A program made the translations under genes and the position numbers. Positions 41,937 to 51,945 of a stretch of 64,000 nt of DNA are shown here, one piece after another. The DNA is from Halalkalibacillus halophilus DSM 18494 (GTDB lineage: Bacteria > Bacillota > Bacilli > Bacillales > Alkalibacillaceae). Every line of letters starts with the position of its first letter. Positions within the stretch are counted from its first letter, which is position 1. The notes beneath the pieces were generated by a model. That model was not told where the DNA came from. It saw only the letters and a program-made list of their open reading frames with translations, and did not search any database. Location: positions 124,001 to 188,000 of the forward strand of contig NZ_AUHI01000004.1 of NCBI RefSeq assembly GCF_000423105.1, read 5' to 3'.

Positions 41937-43796
41937 GTGAGCACGACAGCTAATAATAAAGCTGGTTTTGGGTCTGCTCTTTGGGATTATTTAACTACCG
42001 TCGACCATAAAAAGATAGCTATTCTTTACTTGGTCGCTGGTATGTTTTTCTTCATCCTGGGTGGACTGCAGGCGATGTTAATTCGTATACAGCTTATTTC
42101 ACCAGATAATGAATTTATCTCAGCTCAATTTTATAATGAAGTGTTAACAATGCATGGTACCACCATGATTTTCTTAGCTGCCATGCCATTATTATTTGCA
42201 TTAATGAACGCCGTGTTACCTTTACAAATTGGTGCACGAGATGTAGCTTTTCCATTTATTAATGCTTTAGGTTTTTGGTTATTCTTCTTTGGAGGAATAT
42301 TCCTAAACGTCTCATGGTTTACTGGAGGAGCTCCAGATGTAGGTTGGACGGCATATGCACCCCTCTCACTATTTTCTGAGGGACATGGTGTAGATTATTA
42401 TGCTATAGGTTTACAGATTTCAGGTATTGGTACATTAATTGGTGGTATTAACTTTATTGTTACAGTAGTTAATATGCGTGCACCAGGTATGACATACATG
42501 CGTATGCCATTATTCACATGGACAGCGTTTATTGCAAGTGTACTTATACTATTCGCATTTCCTGCTTTGACGGTAGGTCTGTTTTTACTAACGTTTGACC
42601 GATTGTTCGGAGCGCATTTCTTTAACCCAGATATGGGCGGTAACGTAATAATATGGGAGCATTTATTCTGGATCTTTGGACACCCTGAAGTATATATTCT
42701 TATTTTGCCTGCTTTTGGTGTGTTCAGTGAAGTAATTCCAACGTTTGCTAAGAAGCGACTGTTTGGTTACTCATCCATGGTATTTGCAACTGTTTTAATC
42801 GCATTTTTAGGTTTCATGGTGTGGGCTCACCACATGTTTACAGTTGGTTTAGGGCCAATTGCTAACTCCATTTTCGCAGTTGCGACAATGGCGATTGCAG
42901 TTCCAACTGGTATAAAAATCTTTAACTGGCTATTCACCTTATGGGGTGGAAGTATACGAATGACATCACCAATGGTCTTCGCATTAGGATTTATTCCTAC
43001 ATTTACAATTGGTGGTATGACTGGTGTTATGCTTGCATCTTCTGCAGCAGACTATCAGTACCACGATTCTTATTTCGTAGTTGCACACTTCCACTACGTC
43101 ATAGTAGGTGGAGTAGTTCTTGGAATATTCGCTGGTTTAATATACTGGTGGCCGAAAATGTTCGGAACGATGTTAAATGAGAAATTAAATCACTGGTTCT
43201 TCTGGTTGTTTTTCTTTGGTTTCCATTTAACTTTCTTCTTCCAACACTTCTTAGGCTTAATGGGTATGCCAAGACGTTATTGGAAGTTCTTACCAGATCA
43301 AGGGTTGGATCTATTTAACTTGATCAGTACAATAGGTGCTTTCTTTATGGCTATTGGTACTATTGTTTTCTTATACAATGTAGTTGTTACACAGATGAAA
43401 AATGTTAAAGTTGGACCGGATCCATGGGATGCTCGTACTCTAGAGTGGGCAATTGCTTCTCCACCTCCGTTCTATAACTTTAAACAACTTCCACTTGTAC
43501 GTGGACTAGATCCTCTTTGGATCGAAAAAATGGAGAATAATGGCCGTATGCAGCCAGCTGAACCATTAGGTGATGTGCATATGCCTAACAATTCTTTCGT
43601 TCCATTTGTAATGTCTCTTGGTTTATTCATTGCTGGTTTTGGAGTAATGTACCAAGGTGGAATGTGGATTCTAGCCGGTATTGGGTTTGCAATTACTGCT
43701 GGTTCATTGTTGTACCGCTCTATAAAAGACGACTTAGGATATCACATTCATAAAGAAGACTTTGATAAAGAAGAGGGGGATGGTTCTAATGGCTGA
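41937..43796 (+). CDS. ctaD: Cytochrome caa3 oxidase subunit I
   Basis: 619 residues, GTG start after AAAGGGAGG. Twelve or more membrane helices with the heme-copper site: LTMHGTTMIF (low-spin heme His), HPEVYILILPAFG (CuB His and the cross-linked Tyr), HHMFTVG, and HFHYVIVGG. It reduces oxygen to water and pumps protons. It overlaps ctaE by eight bases, so the two are translationally coupled. Confidence 0.97.
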   Translation: MSTTANNKAGFGSALWDYLTTVDHKKIAILYLVAGMFFFILGGLQAMLIRIQLISPDNEFISAQFYNEVLTMHGTTMIFLAAMPLLFALMNAVLPLQIGARDVAFPFINALGFWLFFFGGIFLNVSWFTGGAPDVGWTAYAPLSLFSEGHGVDYYAIGLQISGIGTLIGGINFIVTVVNMRAPGMTYMRMPLFTWTAFIASVLILFAFPALTVGLFLLTFDRLFGAHFFNPDMGGNVIIWEHLFWIFGHPEVYILILPAFGVFSEVIPTFAKKRLFGYSSMVFATVLIAFLGFMVWAHHMFTVGLGPIANSIFAVATMAIAVPTGIKIFNWLFTLWGGSIRMTSPMVFALGFIPTFTIGGMTGVMLASSAADYQYHDSYFVVAHFHYVIVGGVVLGIFAGLIYWWPKMFGTMLNEKLNHWFFWLFFFGFHLTFFFQHFLGLMGMPRRYWKFLPDQGLDLFNLISTIGAFFMAIGTIVFLYNVVVTQMKNVKVGPDPWDARTLEWAIASPPPFYNFKQLPLVRGLDPLWIEKMENNGRMQPAEPLGDVHMPNNSFVPFVMSLGLFIAGFGVMYQGGMWILAGIGFAITAGSLLYRSIKDDLGYHIHKEDFDKEEGDGSNG

Positions 43797-44406
43797 TGAT
43801 ATGTTAAAATCCGGTAATCTGCCAGAACATCCAGAAAGAGCCACCCTTGAAGGTAGCAACAAGTTTATGGGCTTTTGGTTCTTCCTTGGTGGAGAGACCG
43901 TTTTATTCGCAAGTTTATTCGGAACGTTCTTAGCTTTAAGAAACTCAAATGCAGAAGGTCCTGCAAGGGAAGATGTATTTGGTCTTGGATTAGTTTTCAT
44001 TATGACCATTATTCTTTTGACAAGTTCCTTAACAAGTGTTTATGCAATGTACCACATGCGTAATCATAGCTTTAAGAAGATGCAACTTTGGCTCGGTGTA
44101 ACAGTTGCCTTAGGTCTAGCCTTCTTAGGATTTGAAATTTATGAGTTTGTGCATTATGTACATGACTATGAATTCGGATTTAGAACGTCTGCATTTGGCT
44201 CGGCCTTCTATACATTGGTTGGTTTCCACGGAGCGCACGTTGCATTTGGTTTACTTTGGTTCATTACATTGATGATCCGAAACAACAAACGAGGATTGAA
44301 CTTATACAATGCACCGAAGTTCTATATCGCAAGTTTATACTGGCACTTCATTGATGTTGTATGGGTATTCATTTTCACTGTTGTATACTTGATGGGGATG
44401 GTGTAA
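43789..44406 (+). CDS. ctaE: Cytochrome caa3 oxidase subunit III
   Basis: 205 residues from the ATG at 43789, behind GAGGGGGA and inside the last codons of ctaD. Five membrane helices, with GFWFFLGGETVLFASLFGTF, the conserved Glu in GFEIYEFVHYV and GFHGAHVAFGLLWF. Subunit III stabilises subunit I and the proton entry path. An upstream frame to 43762 is not needed. Confidence 0.95.
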   Translation: MADDMLKSGNLPEHPERATLEGSNKFMGFWFFLGGETVLFASLFGTFLALRNSNAEGPAREDVFGLGLVFIMTIILLTSSLTSVYAMYHMRNHSFKKMQLWLGVTVALGLAFLGFEIYEFVHYVHDYEFGFRTSAFGSAFYTLVGFHGAHVAFGLLWFITLMIRNNKRGLNLYNAPKFYIASLYWHFIDVVWVFIFTVVYLMGMV

Positions 44407-44412
44407 TAAGCG

Positions 44413-44736
44413 ATGGCAAATCATTCAAATATAAATGACGAAAAACGTGAATTTTATAAATCAAGAAATAAACAAGAAATGAAAATGCAAGTTTACACCT
44501 TTGTAATGATGATTGCGTTCACTCTAGTTGCATTTGGTTTAGTTTTGGCTGAAGTAGATGCAATGTTTACAATACCAATCATTCTTGTATTAGCAGGTGT
44601 GCAAGTTTTATTCCAACTGTACTATTTTATGCATATGAACACAGCTGGTCATGAATGGCCTGCAGCGATGATTTACTCAGGTATATTTGCAGCTGCACTA
44701 ACTGTGTTAGCATTAGCAACCATCGTATGGTGGTAA
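44413..44736 (+). CDS. ctaF: Cytochrome caa3 oxidase subunit IV
   Basis: 107 residues, six bases after ctaE. A hydrophilic N-terminus of about 27 residues is followed by three membrane helices, with the quinol/caa3 subunit IV marks QVLFQLYYFMHMNTAGHEWP. Needed for assembly of the oxidase. In B. subtilis ctaG follows directly; here a terminator and a five-gene transporter operon intervene. Confidence 0.93.
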   Translation: MANHSNINDEKREFYKSRNKQEMKMQVYTFVMMIAFTLVAFGLVLAEVDAMFTIPIILVLAGVQVLFQLYYFMHMNTAGHEWPAAMIYSGIFAAALTVLALATIVWW

Positions 44737-44743
44737 GGTTATT

Positions 44744-44780
44744 AAAAAGAAGGAGCTAAAATAGCTCCTTCTTTTTTTTA
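44744..44780 (+). terminator. Terminator of ctaBCDEF
   Basis: AAAAAGAAGGAGCTA, 4-nt loop, TAGCTCCTTC then T9. Confidence 0.93.
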
Positions 44781-44962
44781 TACTTATACAGAAATGTTAC
44801 AGAGAAGTTCAACAGTACTCATAGGTAAATAATTATATATTTATATAGCATCTCTAGTATTTCGGTTTATGAAATATTGTGATAATGACGCTGTATAAAT
44901 AGATGATTTGTTGCATAATAAAACAATATTGCACTATTTCAGAACAATTTTACAAATAAAAC

Positions 44963-44991
44963 TTGATAAATTATTTACATTGCATTATATT
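44963..44991 (+). promoter_or_regulatory. Predicted promoter of the app operon
   Basis: TTGATA, 17-bp spacer, TATATT, about 95 bp before appD. The rest of the 348-bp gap after ctaF is AT-rich and shows no gene. Confidence 0.55.
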
Positions 44992-45084
44992 TGTAATCAT
45001 AAAGAAATTAGAAAATTGTAAACTATAGTAATAGTCTTGAAATTCAAATGTAACTTCTAGAGATCTTCAAAAGGGGGAGCAACA

Positions 45085-46110
45085 GTGTCAGATGTCATTC
45101 TAGAATTAAATGAACTACATACCCATTTCTTTACGGATAGTGGAGAAGTCCCCGCTGTAGACGGCGTGAGTTTTAAATTGCATAAAGGTGAGGTAGTAGG
45201 AGTGGTTGGAGAATCAGGGTGCGGAAAGAGTGTAACTTCCCTATCTGTGATGCAATTAGTTCCTAACCCTCCTGGAAGAATAGTAAGTGGTGAGGTAAAC
45301 TTCAAAGGTGAAAATATAGCAGTGGCAAGAGAAAAAAGAATGAAAGAAATTCGTGGAAATGAAATAGCTATGATTTTCCAAGAACCAATGACTTCTCTTA
45401 ATCCTGTGTATTCAATAGGAAATCAGTTAATAGAAGCAGTTCGCATGCATAAAAAAGTTTCCAAAAAAGAAGCACGTAATAAAGCAATTGAGATGTTAGA
45501 AATTGTTGGTATCCCTCGACCTTCAGAAGTTGTTGATGAATTTCCTCATCAACTTTCTGGTGGAATGAGACAACGTGTAATGATTGCAATGGCTATGTCA
45601 TGCGATCCTGAGGTTTTAATTGCTGACGAGCCAACAACAGCATTAGATGTTACGATCCAAGCTCAGATATTAGATTTAATGAGAAACCTTAATAAGGAAC
45701 AAGATACGGCAATTCTTTTAATCACACACGATTTAGGTGTAGTAGCTGAAATGTGTGACCGTGTTGTAGTTATGTATTCTGGGCAAGTTGTGGAAGAAGG
45801 AACAGTGAGAGAGATTCTAAAAGATCCAAAACACCCATATACTAAAGGGTTGATACGCTCCCTACCAAAGTTATATGAAAAGGAACAAAAGTTGTATTCT
45901 ATCCCAGGTACAGTGCCTAAACCATCTATGGATCATGTTGGGTGTAGGTTTGCACCTAGATGTGAGTTTGCATGGGATCGATGTGTTGAGGAAAACCCAG
46001 ACCTGTATGAACTAGGAGCAGAGAGAAAAGCTCGTTGTTTCTTATACGATGAGAAAGAGAAGGTAACTGAAGGGGGGCCACAATATGACGAAGCCGATCC
46101 TAGAGGTTAA
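45085..46110 (+). CDS. appD: Oligopeptide ABC transporter ATPase (AppD/OppD type)
   Basis: 341 residues, GTG start after AGGGGGAG. Walker A GESGCGKS, signature LSGGMRQRV, Walker B VLIADEPTTALD, and the Opp-type C-terminal extension with the Cys cluster (GCRFAPRCEFAWDRC, then a later Cys) that can bind an iron-sulfur centre. It powers import of peptides with AppF. Gene order D-F-A-B-C matches the app operon of B. subtilis; specificity cannot be read from sequence. Confidence 0.88.
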   Translation: MSDVILELNELHTHFFTDSGEVPAVDGVSFKLHKGEVVGVVGESGCGKSVTSLSVMQLVPNPPGRIVSGEVNFKGENIAVAREKRMKEIRGNEIAMIFQEPMTSLNPVYSIGNQLIEAVRMHKKVSKKEARNKAIEMLEIVGIPRPSEVVDEFPHQLSGGMRQRVMIAMAMSCDPEVLIADEPTTALDVTIQAQILDLMRNLNKEQDTAILLITHDLGVVAEMCDRVVVMYSGQVVEEGTVREILKDPKHPYTKGLIRSLPKLYEKEQKLYSIPGTVPKPSMDHVGCRFAPRCEFAWDRCVEENPDLYELGAERKARCFLYDEKEKVTEGGPQYDEADPRG

Positions 46111-47053
46111 TAACCTTAAAAAGTATTTTGAAATTAAAGGTGGCGTCTTTGGTAAAACGGTAGCTGAAGTGAAAGCAGTGGATGATGTTTCATTTACAGT
46201 AAATGAAGGTGAGATTTTAGGGATAGTCGGAGAATCTGGTTGTGGTAAATCTACAACAGGAAAAGCTATTTTACGTCTGCTGGAACCAACAGAAGGTGAA
46301 GTGAAATTTGAGGATCAAGATATCACTAAGTTAGGTCCGGAAGAAATGAGGAAACTTAGGCGTCATATGCAAATTATCTTCCAAGATCCATATGCTTCTT
46401 TAAATCCTAGACATACTGTTGAGAAAATAGTAGGTGAACCACTATTAGTACATGGTATGACTTCTGCTAAGGAAAGAAAAGATCGTGTACAAGAACTGTT
46501 AGAAGTTGTAGGATTAAGAGCTTTTCATGCTTCAAAATATCCACACCAATTTAGTGGTGGTCAAAGACAGAGAATTGGAATTGCGAGAGCTCTTGCTAAT
46601 AATCCTAAATTAATTATCTGTGATGAACCTGTTTCAGCTTTAGATGTTTCTGTCCAATCTCAGATACTGAATCTTATGGAAGATTTGAGACAAGAGTTTA
46701 ATTTAACTTATGTATTTATTGCCCACGATTTAAGTGTTGTAAAACACATTAGTGATCGAGTTGGCGTGATGTACTTAGGAAAAATGGTTGAACTTGCTGA
46801 TAAAGATGAAATTTATGAAAATCCGAAACACCCATATACGCAAGCACTATTATCTGCGGTGCCTGTCGCGGATCCAGATGCTCAAATTGACCGGGTAATT
46901 CTTGAAGGAGACGTACCAAGTCCTTCTAACCCACCATCTGGTTGTCCATTTCATACGAGGTGTCCAAAAGTTATGGATATTTGTAAAGAAGTAAAGCCAG
47001 TGTTTCAAGAAGATGAAGAACAACATTATGTTGCCTGTCATTTGTATGAATAA
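46085..47053 (+). CDS. appF: Oligopeptide ABC transporter ATPase (AppF/OppF type)
   Basis: 322 residues, overlapping appD by 26 bp; AGGGGGG precedes the ATG. Walker A GESGCGKS, QDPYASLNP in the Q-loop, signature FSGGQRQRIG, Walker B LIICDEPVSALD, and the C-terminal Cys cluster GCPFHTRCP. It is the second ATPase of the importer. The large overlap indicates translational coupling. Confidence 0.9.
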   Translation: MTKPILEVNNLKKYFEIKGGVFGKTVAEVKAVDDVSFTVNEGEILGIVGESGCGKSTTGKAILRLLEPTEGEVKFEDQDITKLGPEEMRKLRRHMQIIFQDPYASLNPRHTVEKIVGEPLLVHGMTSAKERKDRVQELLEVVGLRAFHASKYPHQFSGGQRQRIGIARALANNPKLIICDEPVSALDVSVQSQILNLMEDLRQEFNLTYVFIAHDLSVVKHISDRVGVMYLGKMVELADKDEIYENPKHPYTQALLSAVPVADPDAQIDRVILEGDVPSPSNPPSGCPFHTRCPKVMDICKEVKPVFQEDEEQHYVACHLYE

Positions 47054-47103
47054 GTTACATGCGACTAATGTTTTCTATAAATTAATTTTTAGGGGGTAAA
47101 GTT

Positions 47104-48816
47104 ATGAAGTTCAAGTTTTCTTTTTTACTCGCGATCATGATTGCTTTTGTTTTAGTATTAGCAGCATGTGGCGGGGATGATGATGATTCTGAATCTGAAG
47201 ACCAAGATAGCGGTACAGAAGACACAGAGCAAGAAGATACAGATTCTGAGGATGACACTGATTCTGAATCAGAAGGTGATGACGCTGCAGAAGGTGGCGA
47301 CGGTGAAGGTGGAACATTAGTATATGCACGTGGTGGAGACTCTGAGAGTTTAGACTACGCTAGTACAACTGATGGTGAATCTTCTCGTGTAACGAAACAG
47401 ATTTATGAAAGTTTATTAGATTTTGAAGAAGATTCTTTTGAGATTAAAGCAGGATTAGCTCATGACTGGGATGTCAACGATGATGGTACAGTTTACACCT
47501 TCCATTTAGAAGAAGGGGTTACATTCCATGATGGGTCAGACTTTAATGCAGAAGCAGTAAAGACAAACTTTGAGCGTTGGGCAGATCCTGAACATGAATT
47601 CGCATTTGAAGATGATGGATATGTTTACTCCATGTATGGAACAATGTTTGGTGGATTCCAAGGAGATGATGGTCACGTTATTGATGAAATCAATGTTGTA
47701 AGTGACCACGAAATTGAGTTTGTATTAAGTGAGCCACTTGGTTTCTTCTTACAAAACATGGCTATGAGTTATTTTGCGATCACTTCTCCTCAAGCACTTG
47801 AAGAGTATGGTCCTGAAATTAGTGAAAATCCAGTAGGTACTGGACCTTTCCAATTTGAAAATTGGTCACGTGATGATCAAATCGTATTATCTAAATTCGA
47901 TGATTACCGTGAAGAGGGATTACCTGTATTGGATGAAGTTATATTCCAAGTAATTCCTGATAATGCTGCAAGATTAATTGCACTTAACTCTGGAGAAGTT
48001 CATATTATGGACGGTTTAAATCCAGATGACGCTGCAGGAGTAGATTCTGATGAAAACTTAGAATTATATACTCGTGAAGCGAACAATGTTGGTTATGTAG
48101 GATTTAATAATGAAAAGATTGATGATGCTGATGTGCGTAGAGCAATCAACCATGCAATCGATCGTCAAGCAATTGCAGATGCGTTGTATGCTGGATATGC
48201 GATCCCAGCAGTTACGCCAGTACCACCAGGTTATTTAGGATATAACGATGAATTAGAAAGTTATGAATATGATCCTGAGTTAGCTCAAGAAATGTTAGCT
48301 GATGCAGGCTATGAAGATGGCATGGAAATTGAACTATGGACAATGCCAGTTGCTCGTCCTTATATGCCAGACCCTGAAACAGTTGCTGAAATCATTCAGA
48401 ACAACTTATCAGAAGTTGGTGTAGAAGCTGAAATCGTACGAGAGGAATGGGCACCATACCTTGAAAGAACTTCAGCTGGTGACCATGAAATGTTTATGTT
48501 AGGTTGGTCTGGAACAAACGGTGACCCTGACTACTTCCTTGGACCTTTATTACACGGAAGTAACGTAGGCGAAAGTAACCGTACTTTCTACCAAAATGAC
48601 GAAGTTGATGAGTTGTTAGATCAGGCGAAGAGAGCTGTAGATCAAGATGAGCGTGCAGAACTTTATCAAGAAGCACAGGCGCTAATCTATGAGGATTCTC
48701 CAATGGTTCCTCTTGTACACTCAGAACCTGTTTTAGCTTCATCGAGTGTTGTTGAAAACTATGTACCACACCCATCAACAAGTGAATCACTAAAAGAAGT
48801 AGAATTAAATCAATAA
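47104..48816 (+). CDS. appA: Peptide-binding lipoprotein (AppA/OppA type) with acidic stalk
   Basis: 570 residues. Lipoprotein signal with lipobox VLAAC (Cys 22), then a stalk of about 45 residues rich in Asp, Glu, Ser and Gly (25-70). An SBP_bac_5 domain follows (GGTLVYARGGD start; VRRAINHAIDRQAIADALYAG and SPMVPLVHSEP marks). It binds peptides outside the membrane and hands them to AppBC. It is followed by a hairpin that may raise its level over the permeases. Confidence 0.92.
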   Translation: MKFKFSFLLAIMIAFVLVLAACGGDDDDSESEDQDSGTEDTEQEDTDSEDDTDSESEGDDAAEGGDGEGGTLVYARGGDSESLDYASTTDGESSRVTKQIYESLLDFEEDSFEIKAGLAHDWDVNDDGTVYTFHLEEGVTFHDGSDFNAEAVKTNFERWADPEHEFAFEDDGYVYSMYGTMFGGFQGDDGHVIDEINVVSDHEIEFVLSEPLGFFLQNMAMSYFAITSPQALEEYGPEISENPVGTGPFQFENWSRDDQIVLSKFDDYREEGLPVLDEVIFQVIPDNAARLIALNSGEVHIMDGLNPDDAAGVDSDENLELYTREANNVGYVGFNNEKIDDADVRRAINHAIDRQAIADALYAGYAIPAVTPVPPGYLGYNDELESYEYDPELAQEMLADAGYEDGMEIELWTMPVARPYMPDPETVAEIIQNNLSEVGVEAEIVREEWAPYLERTSAGDHEMFMLGWSGTNGDPDYFLGPLLHGSNVGESNRTFYQNDEVDELLDQAKRAVDQDERAELYQEAQALIYEDSPMVPLVHSEPVLASSSVVENYVPHPSTSESLKEVELNQ

Positions 48817-48827
48817 ACTTAAAGTGG

Positions 48828-48868
48828 GAGGGTAGTAGAGATTCCTCTACTATCCTCTTTTAATTTTT
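48828..48868 (+). terminator. Intercistronic hairpin between appA and appB
   Basis: GAGGGTAGTAGAG/CTCTACTATCCTC (one G-U pair), loop ATTC, then TTTTAATTTTT. A partial terminator here would give more binding protein than permease, as known in other binding-protein operons. Confidence 0.75.
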
Positions 48869-48904
48869 ACACCGAGATACATACAAAAGAACTGAGGTGA
48901 AAAG

Positions 48905-49906
48905 ATGTTAGCCTATACAATGCGACGCTTGCTTATGTTAATCCCAGTTTTATTAGGTATGACTTTAATTACATTTTCAATCGTCCATTTAATACCAGGT
49001 AATCCAGCACAGGTTATTTTAGGAGAAACAGCAACACAATCTGCAATCGATGACTTAGAAAGACAAATGGGTTTGACAGAACCGTATCTTGTTCAATACG
49101 GGGTGTATCTAGCTGATGTATTTCAAGGTGACTTAGGCCAATCACTTAGAACTAGAGGTAGTATAACTAATGAAATTGGACCACGTATTGCTGCAACATT
49201 TGAGTTAACATTTTTCGCGATGCTATGGGCTGTTTTTGTAGGAATTAATGCCGGAATTATTAGTGCTTGGAGACAAAACTCTTGGTTTGATTTCCTTGCA
49301 ATGTTTTTTGCTCTAGTCGGAGTTTCTATGCCTATTTTCTGGCTGGCATTAATGGAACAGTGGTTATTTGCTCAAGAATTAGGTTGGCTACCGGCTTATG
49401 GAAGGCAAAGTAGTGTTGATCCGATTGAACCAATTACTTATTTCTTTGTCATAGACTCTATCCTTCATATGGAATTTGATCGACTAGTCACCGTTCTTAG
49501 ACACTTAGTATTACCAGCCATTGCATTAGGTACTATACCTATGGCAATTATCGCTCGTATGACACGTTCAAGTATGCTTGAGGTAATGAAGTCTGATTAT
49601 GTAAGAACTGTACGAGCAAAAGGTTCAGGGCAGTTTATCGTAATTTATAAACATGCGTTACGTAATGCACTTATACCTGTTCTTACAGTTATTGGCTTAC
49701 AAACTGGTGTGCTTTTAGGTGGAGCGATTCTTACAGAAACAATCTTTAGTTGGCCTGGTATTGGTAGGTATGTATACGAAGGAATCAACTACCGAGATTA
49801 TCCAGTCATTCAGTCAGGAATACTTGTTGTTGCTTTTCTTTTCGTCATAATAAATTTAATTGTGGATCTTTTATATGCTTTCATTGATCCAAGAATTAAG
49901 TATTAG
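48905..49906 (+). CDS. appB: Peptide ABC transporter permease (AppB/DppB type)
   Basis: 333 residues with six membrane helices and the binding-protein-dependent permease EAA loop (from about ARMTRSSMLEVMKSDYVRTV, with VRAKG). N-terminal MRRLLMLIPVLLGMTLITFS is typical of DppB. It forms the channel with AppC. ACTGAGGTG lies upstream. Confidence 0.91.
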   Translation: MLAYTMRRLLMLIPVLLGMTLITFSIVHLIPGNPAQVILGETATQSAIDDLERQMGLTEPYLVQYGVYLADVFQGDLGQSLRTRGSITNEIGPRIAATFELTFFAMLWAVFVGINAGIISAWRQNSWFDFLAMFFALVGVSMPIFWLALMEQWLFAQELGWLPAYGRQSSVDPIEPITYFFVIDSILHMEFDRLVTVLRHLVLPAIALGTIPMAIIARMTRSSMLEVMKSDYVRTVRAKGSGQFIVIYKHALRNALIPVLTVIGLQTGVLLGGAILTETIFSWPGIGRYVYEGINYRDYPVIQSGILVVAFLFVIINLIVDLLYAFIDPRIKY

Positions 49907-49917
49907 GGGGATAAAAT

Positions 49918-50853
49918 ATGAATACAAAAGATGACAAACAACATTCAGAGCAATTAGTATCTAACCCCGCAAAATTGAAACAGCAACAGGTGGAAGCTGA
50001 AGAGATGGAAGTTATTTCACCTTGGAAGGATACCTTAAAACAACTACGAAAAAATAGATTAGCAATAGCTGGTTTTATTATCATTGCATTTTTTATTGTG
50101 GTTGGATTAGTTGCACCATTTTTAACGCCATATACATTTTCAGAGCAAGACCCAGTAAACAGGTTACAGAGTCCTAATATGGACCACTGGTTAGGTACTG
50201 ATCACCTTGGTCGTGATATATTCACAAGAATCGCACATGGAGCAAGAATTTCCTTAATGGTAGGATTCTTCGCGGTCACAGGGGCACTGCTCTTTGGCAC
50301 ATTATTTGGAATCATAGCGGGGTACTATGGTCGCTGGATTGATATGCTAATCTCAAGAATATTTGATATACTATTAGCATTTCCAAGTATTCTCTTAGCA
50401 ATTGCGGTTGTAGCAATATTAGGTGCTTCTTTACAGAATGCGCTGATTGCAATTGCAATTATCAATATACCTATATTCGGACGTCTAGTGCGGTCTAAAG
50501 TAATAAGCTTAAGGGAAGAGGAATTTATTTTAGCCGCCAAAGCACAAGGAATGAAAAGCGGACGGATATTGCGGCACCATATTCTCCCTAATAGCTTGGC
50601 ACCGATTATAGTTCAAGGGACGTTAGGGTTTGGTACTGCAATCTTAGAAGCAGCAGCACTTGGCTTTTTAGGTTTAGGTGCTCAACCACCAACTCCTGAA
50701 TGGGGGAAAATGCTGGCGGATTCAAGAGATTTCATTCAACTAGCTCCGTGGACGTTGATCTTCCCAGGGGTATCGATTATGTTAGTGGTATTAGGATTTA
50801 ATTTAATAGGGGATGGGTTGCGAGACGCACTTGACCCTAAAATGAAAAATTAG
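49918..50853 (+). CDS. appC: Peptide ABC transporter permease (AppC/DppC type)
   Basis: 311 residues, 11 bp after appB, with AGGGGG upstream. A hydrophilic N-terminus of about 40 residues is followed by six helices; marks are WLGTDHLGRDIFTRI and LAAKAQGMKSGRILRHHILPN in the EAA loop (quoted as two parts: LAAKAQGMKSG and RHHILPN). It pairs with AppB. Last gene of the operon. Confidence 0.91.
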   Translation: MNTKDDKQHSEQLVSNPAKLKQQQVEAEEMEVISPWKDTLKQLRKNRLAIAGFIIIAFFIVVGLVAPFLTPYTFSEQDPVNRLQSPNMDHWLGTDHLGRDIFTRIAHGARISLMVGFFAVTGALLFGTLFGIIAGYYGRWIDMLISRIFDILLAFPSILLAIAVVAILGASLQNALIAIAIINIPIFGRLVRSKVISLREEEFILAAKAQGMKSGRILRHHILPNSLAPIIVQGTLGFGTAILEAAALGFLGLGAQPPTPEWGKMLADSRDFIQLAPWTLIFPGVSIMLVVLGFNLIGDGLRDALDPKMKN

Positions 50854-50859
50854 ATATTT

Positions 50860-50920
50860 AGCTTAGAAGAGTGATATGCCCTGCTTCATTGGGCACGTTC
50901 ACTTTTCTAAGCTTTTTTTT
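50860..50920 (+). terminator. Terminator of the app operon
   Basis: AGCTTAGAAGAGTGA pairs with TCACTTTTCTAAGCT around a GCCC/GGGC inner stem, followed by T8. Confidence 0.9.
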
Positions 50921-51020
50921 ATTTTCAACAATTTTATTAACGATTTCAAATAGGGTCGAGTAATTATGGATATTGTTGTATACTATGAGTTGACTAGAGA
51001 CCCTATATGAGGTGAATGAA

Positions 51021-51938
51021 ATGTGGGATAAAATACAAATATTCGGTTTTCGTGCGCTATGGAGTCCGGAGATTATTATAATTACAGTCGTATTAGCGTT
51101 GCTTTACTTCTTATTTACTGGACCACTTAAACATAAAGCAGGCCTTAGTGAAGGACCTACTAAAGTTCAACAAATTCAAGTGTACTCAGCTTTAATATTA
51201 TTTTATATTATTAAGGGATCACCTATGTATTTGTTATCTCATATTGTCTTAATGGCACATATGGGGCAAATGGCTATTTTCTATTTAGTTATTCCTGTAT
51301 TGATTATTAAAGGTCTACCAGAAATTTGGTGGAGAAAAATCTTTAATGTATCAGGTTTAAAGCATGTACTTAATTTGATGACAAAACCATTAATTGCAAC
51401 ACTGACTTTCAATGGATTGTTTTCTATTTATCACATTCCGACGATATTAGATTTCTCAAAGACTAGTAACTGGTATCATTGGCCATTAATGCTTATTATT
51501 TTGTTTGCAGCATTTTTATTCTGGTGGCCACTCTTAACACCTTTCAAAGAAAAGGTATTAATGAAGCCTTTATACAAAGTATTATATATATTTGGTAGTG
51601 GAATGTTAATCACCCCAGCATGTGCTTTAATCATATTTGCCAATGAACCATTATATGCCACTTATTCTGAACCAGATGCGTTTATGACGGCAATGGCACT
51701 TTGTGTTCCTACCAGTGTGTTATCTGGAATGAATTTAGGAGGACCGCAAGTCTTTCTAAACATGCCACTTTTATATGACCAGGCAGCAGCAGGGATTATT
51801 ATGAAGGTAGGGCAAGAGTTTATATATGGTGTAATTTTAGCAAGGGTATTCTATGGCTGGTACCATAGCGAATCAAGTAGAGGAATTGATCCATTACCAT
51901 CTCAACAATCGATGAACGCAAATATAGAAAGAGGTTGA
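51021..51938 (+). CDS. ctaG: Cytochrome c oxidase assembly factor CtaG (caa3 type)
   Basis: 305 residues from the ATG at 51021 behind GAGGTGA; an in-frame GTG at 51012 overlaps that site. Seven predicted membrane helices with conserved His in HIVLMAHMGQM, SIYHIPT and MKVGQEFIYG. In B. subtilis CtaG is required for caa3 oxidase, apparently for the CuB centre. It is followed by ctaM at 7 bp. Separated from ctaF by the app operon. Confidence 0.93.
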   Translation: MWDKIQIFGFRALWSPEIIIITVVLALLYFLFTGPLKHKAGLSEGPTKVQQIQVYSALILFYIIKGSPMYLLSHIVLMAHMGQMAIFYLVIPVLIIKGLPEIWWRKIFNVSGLKHVLNLMTKPLIATLTFNGLFSIYHIPTILDFSKTSNWYHWPLMLIILFAAFLFWWPLLTPFKEKVLMKPLYKVLYIFGSGMLITPACALIIFANEPLYATYSEPDAFMTAMALCVPTSVLSGMNLGGPQVFLNMPLLYDQAAAGIIMKVGQEFIYGVILARVFYGWYHSESSRGIDPLPSQQSMNANIERG

Positions 51939-51945
51939 AGTAGTT

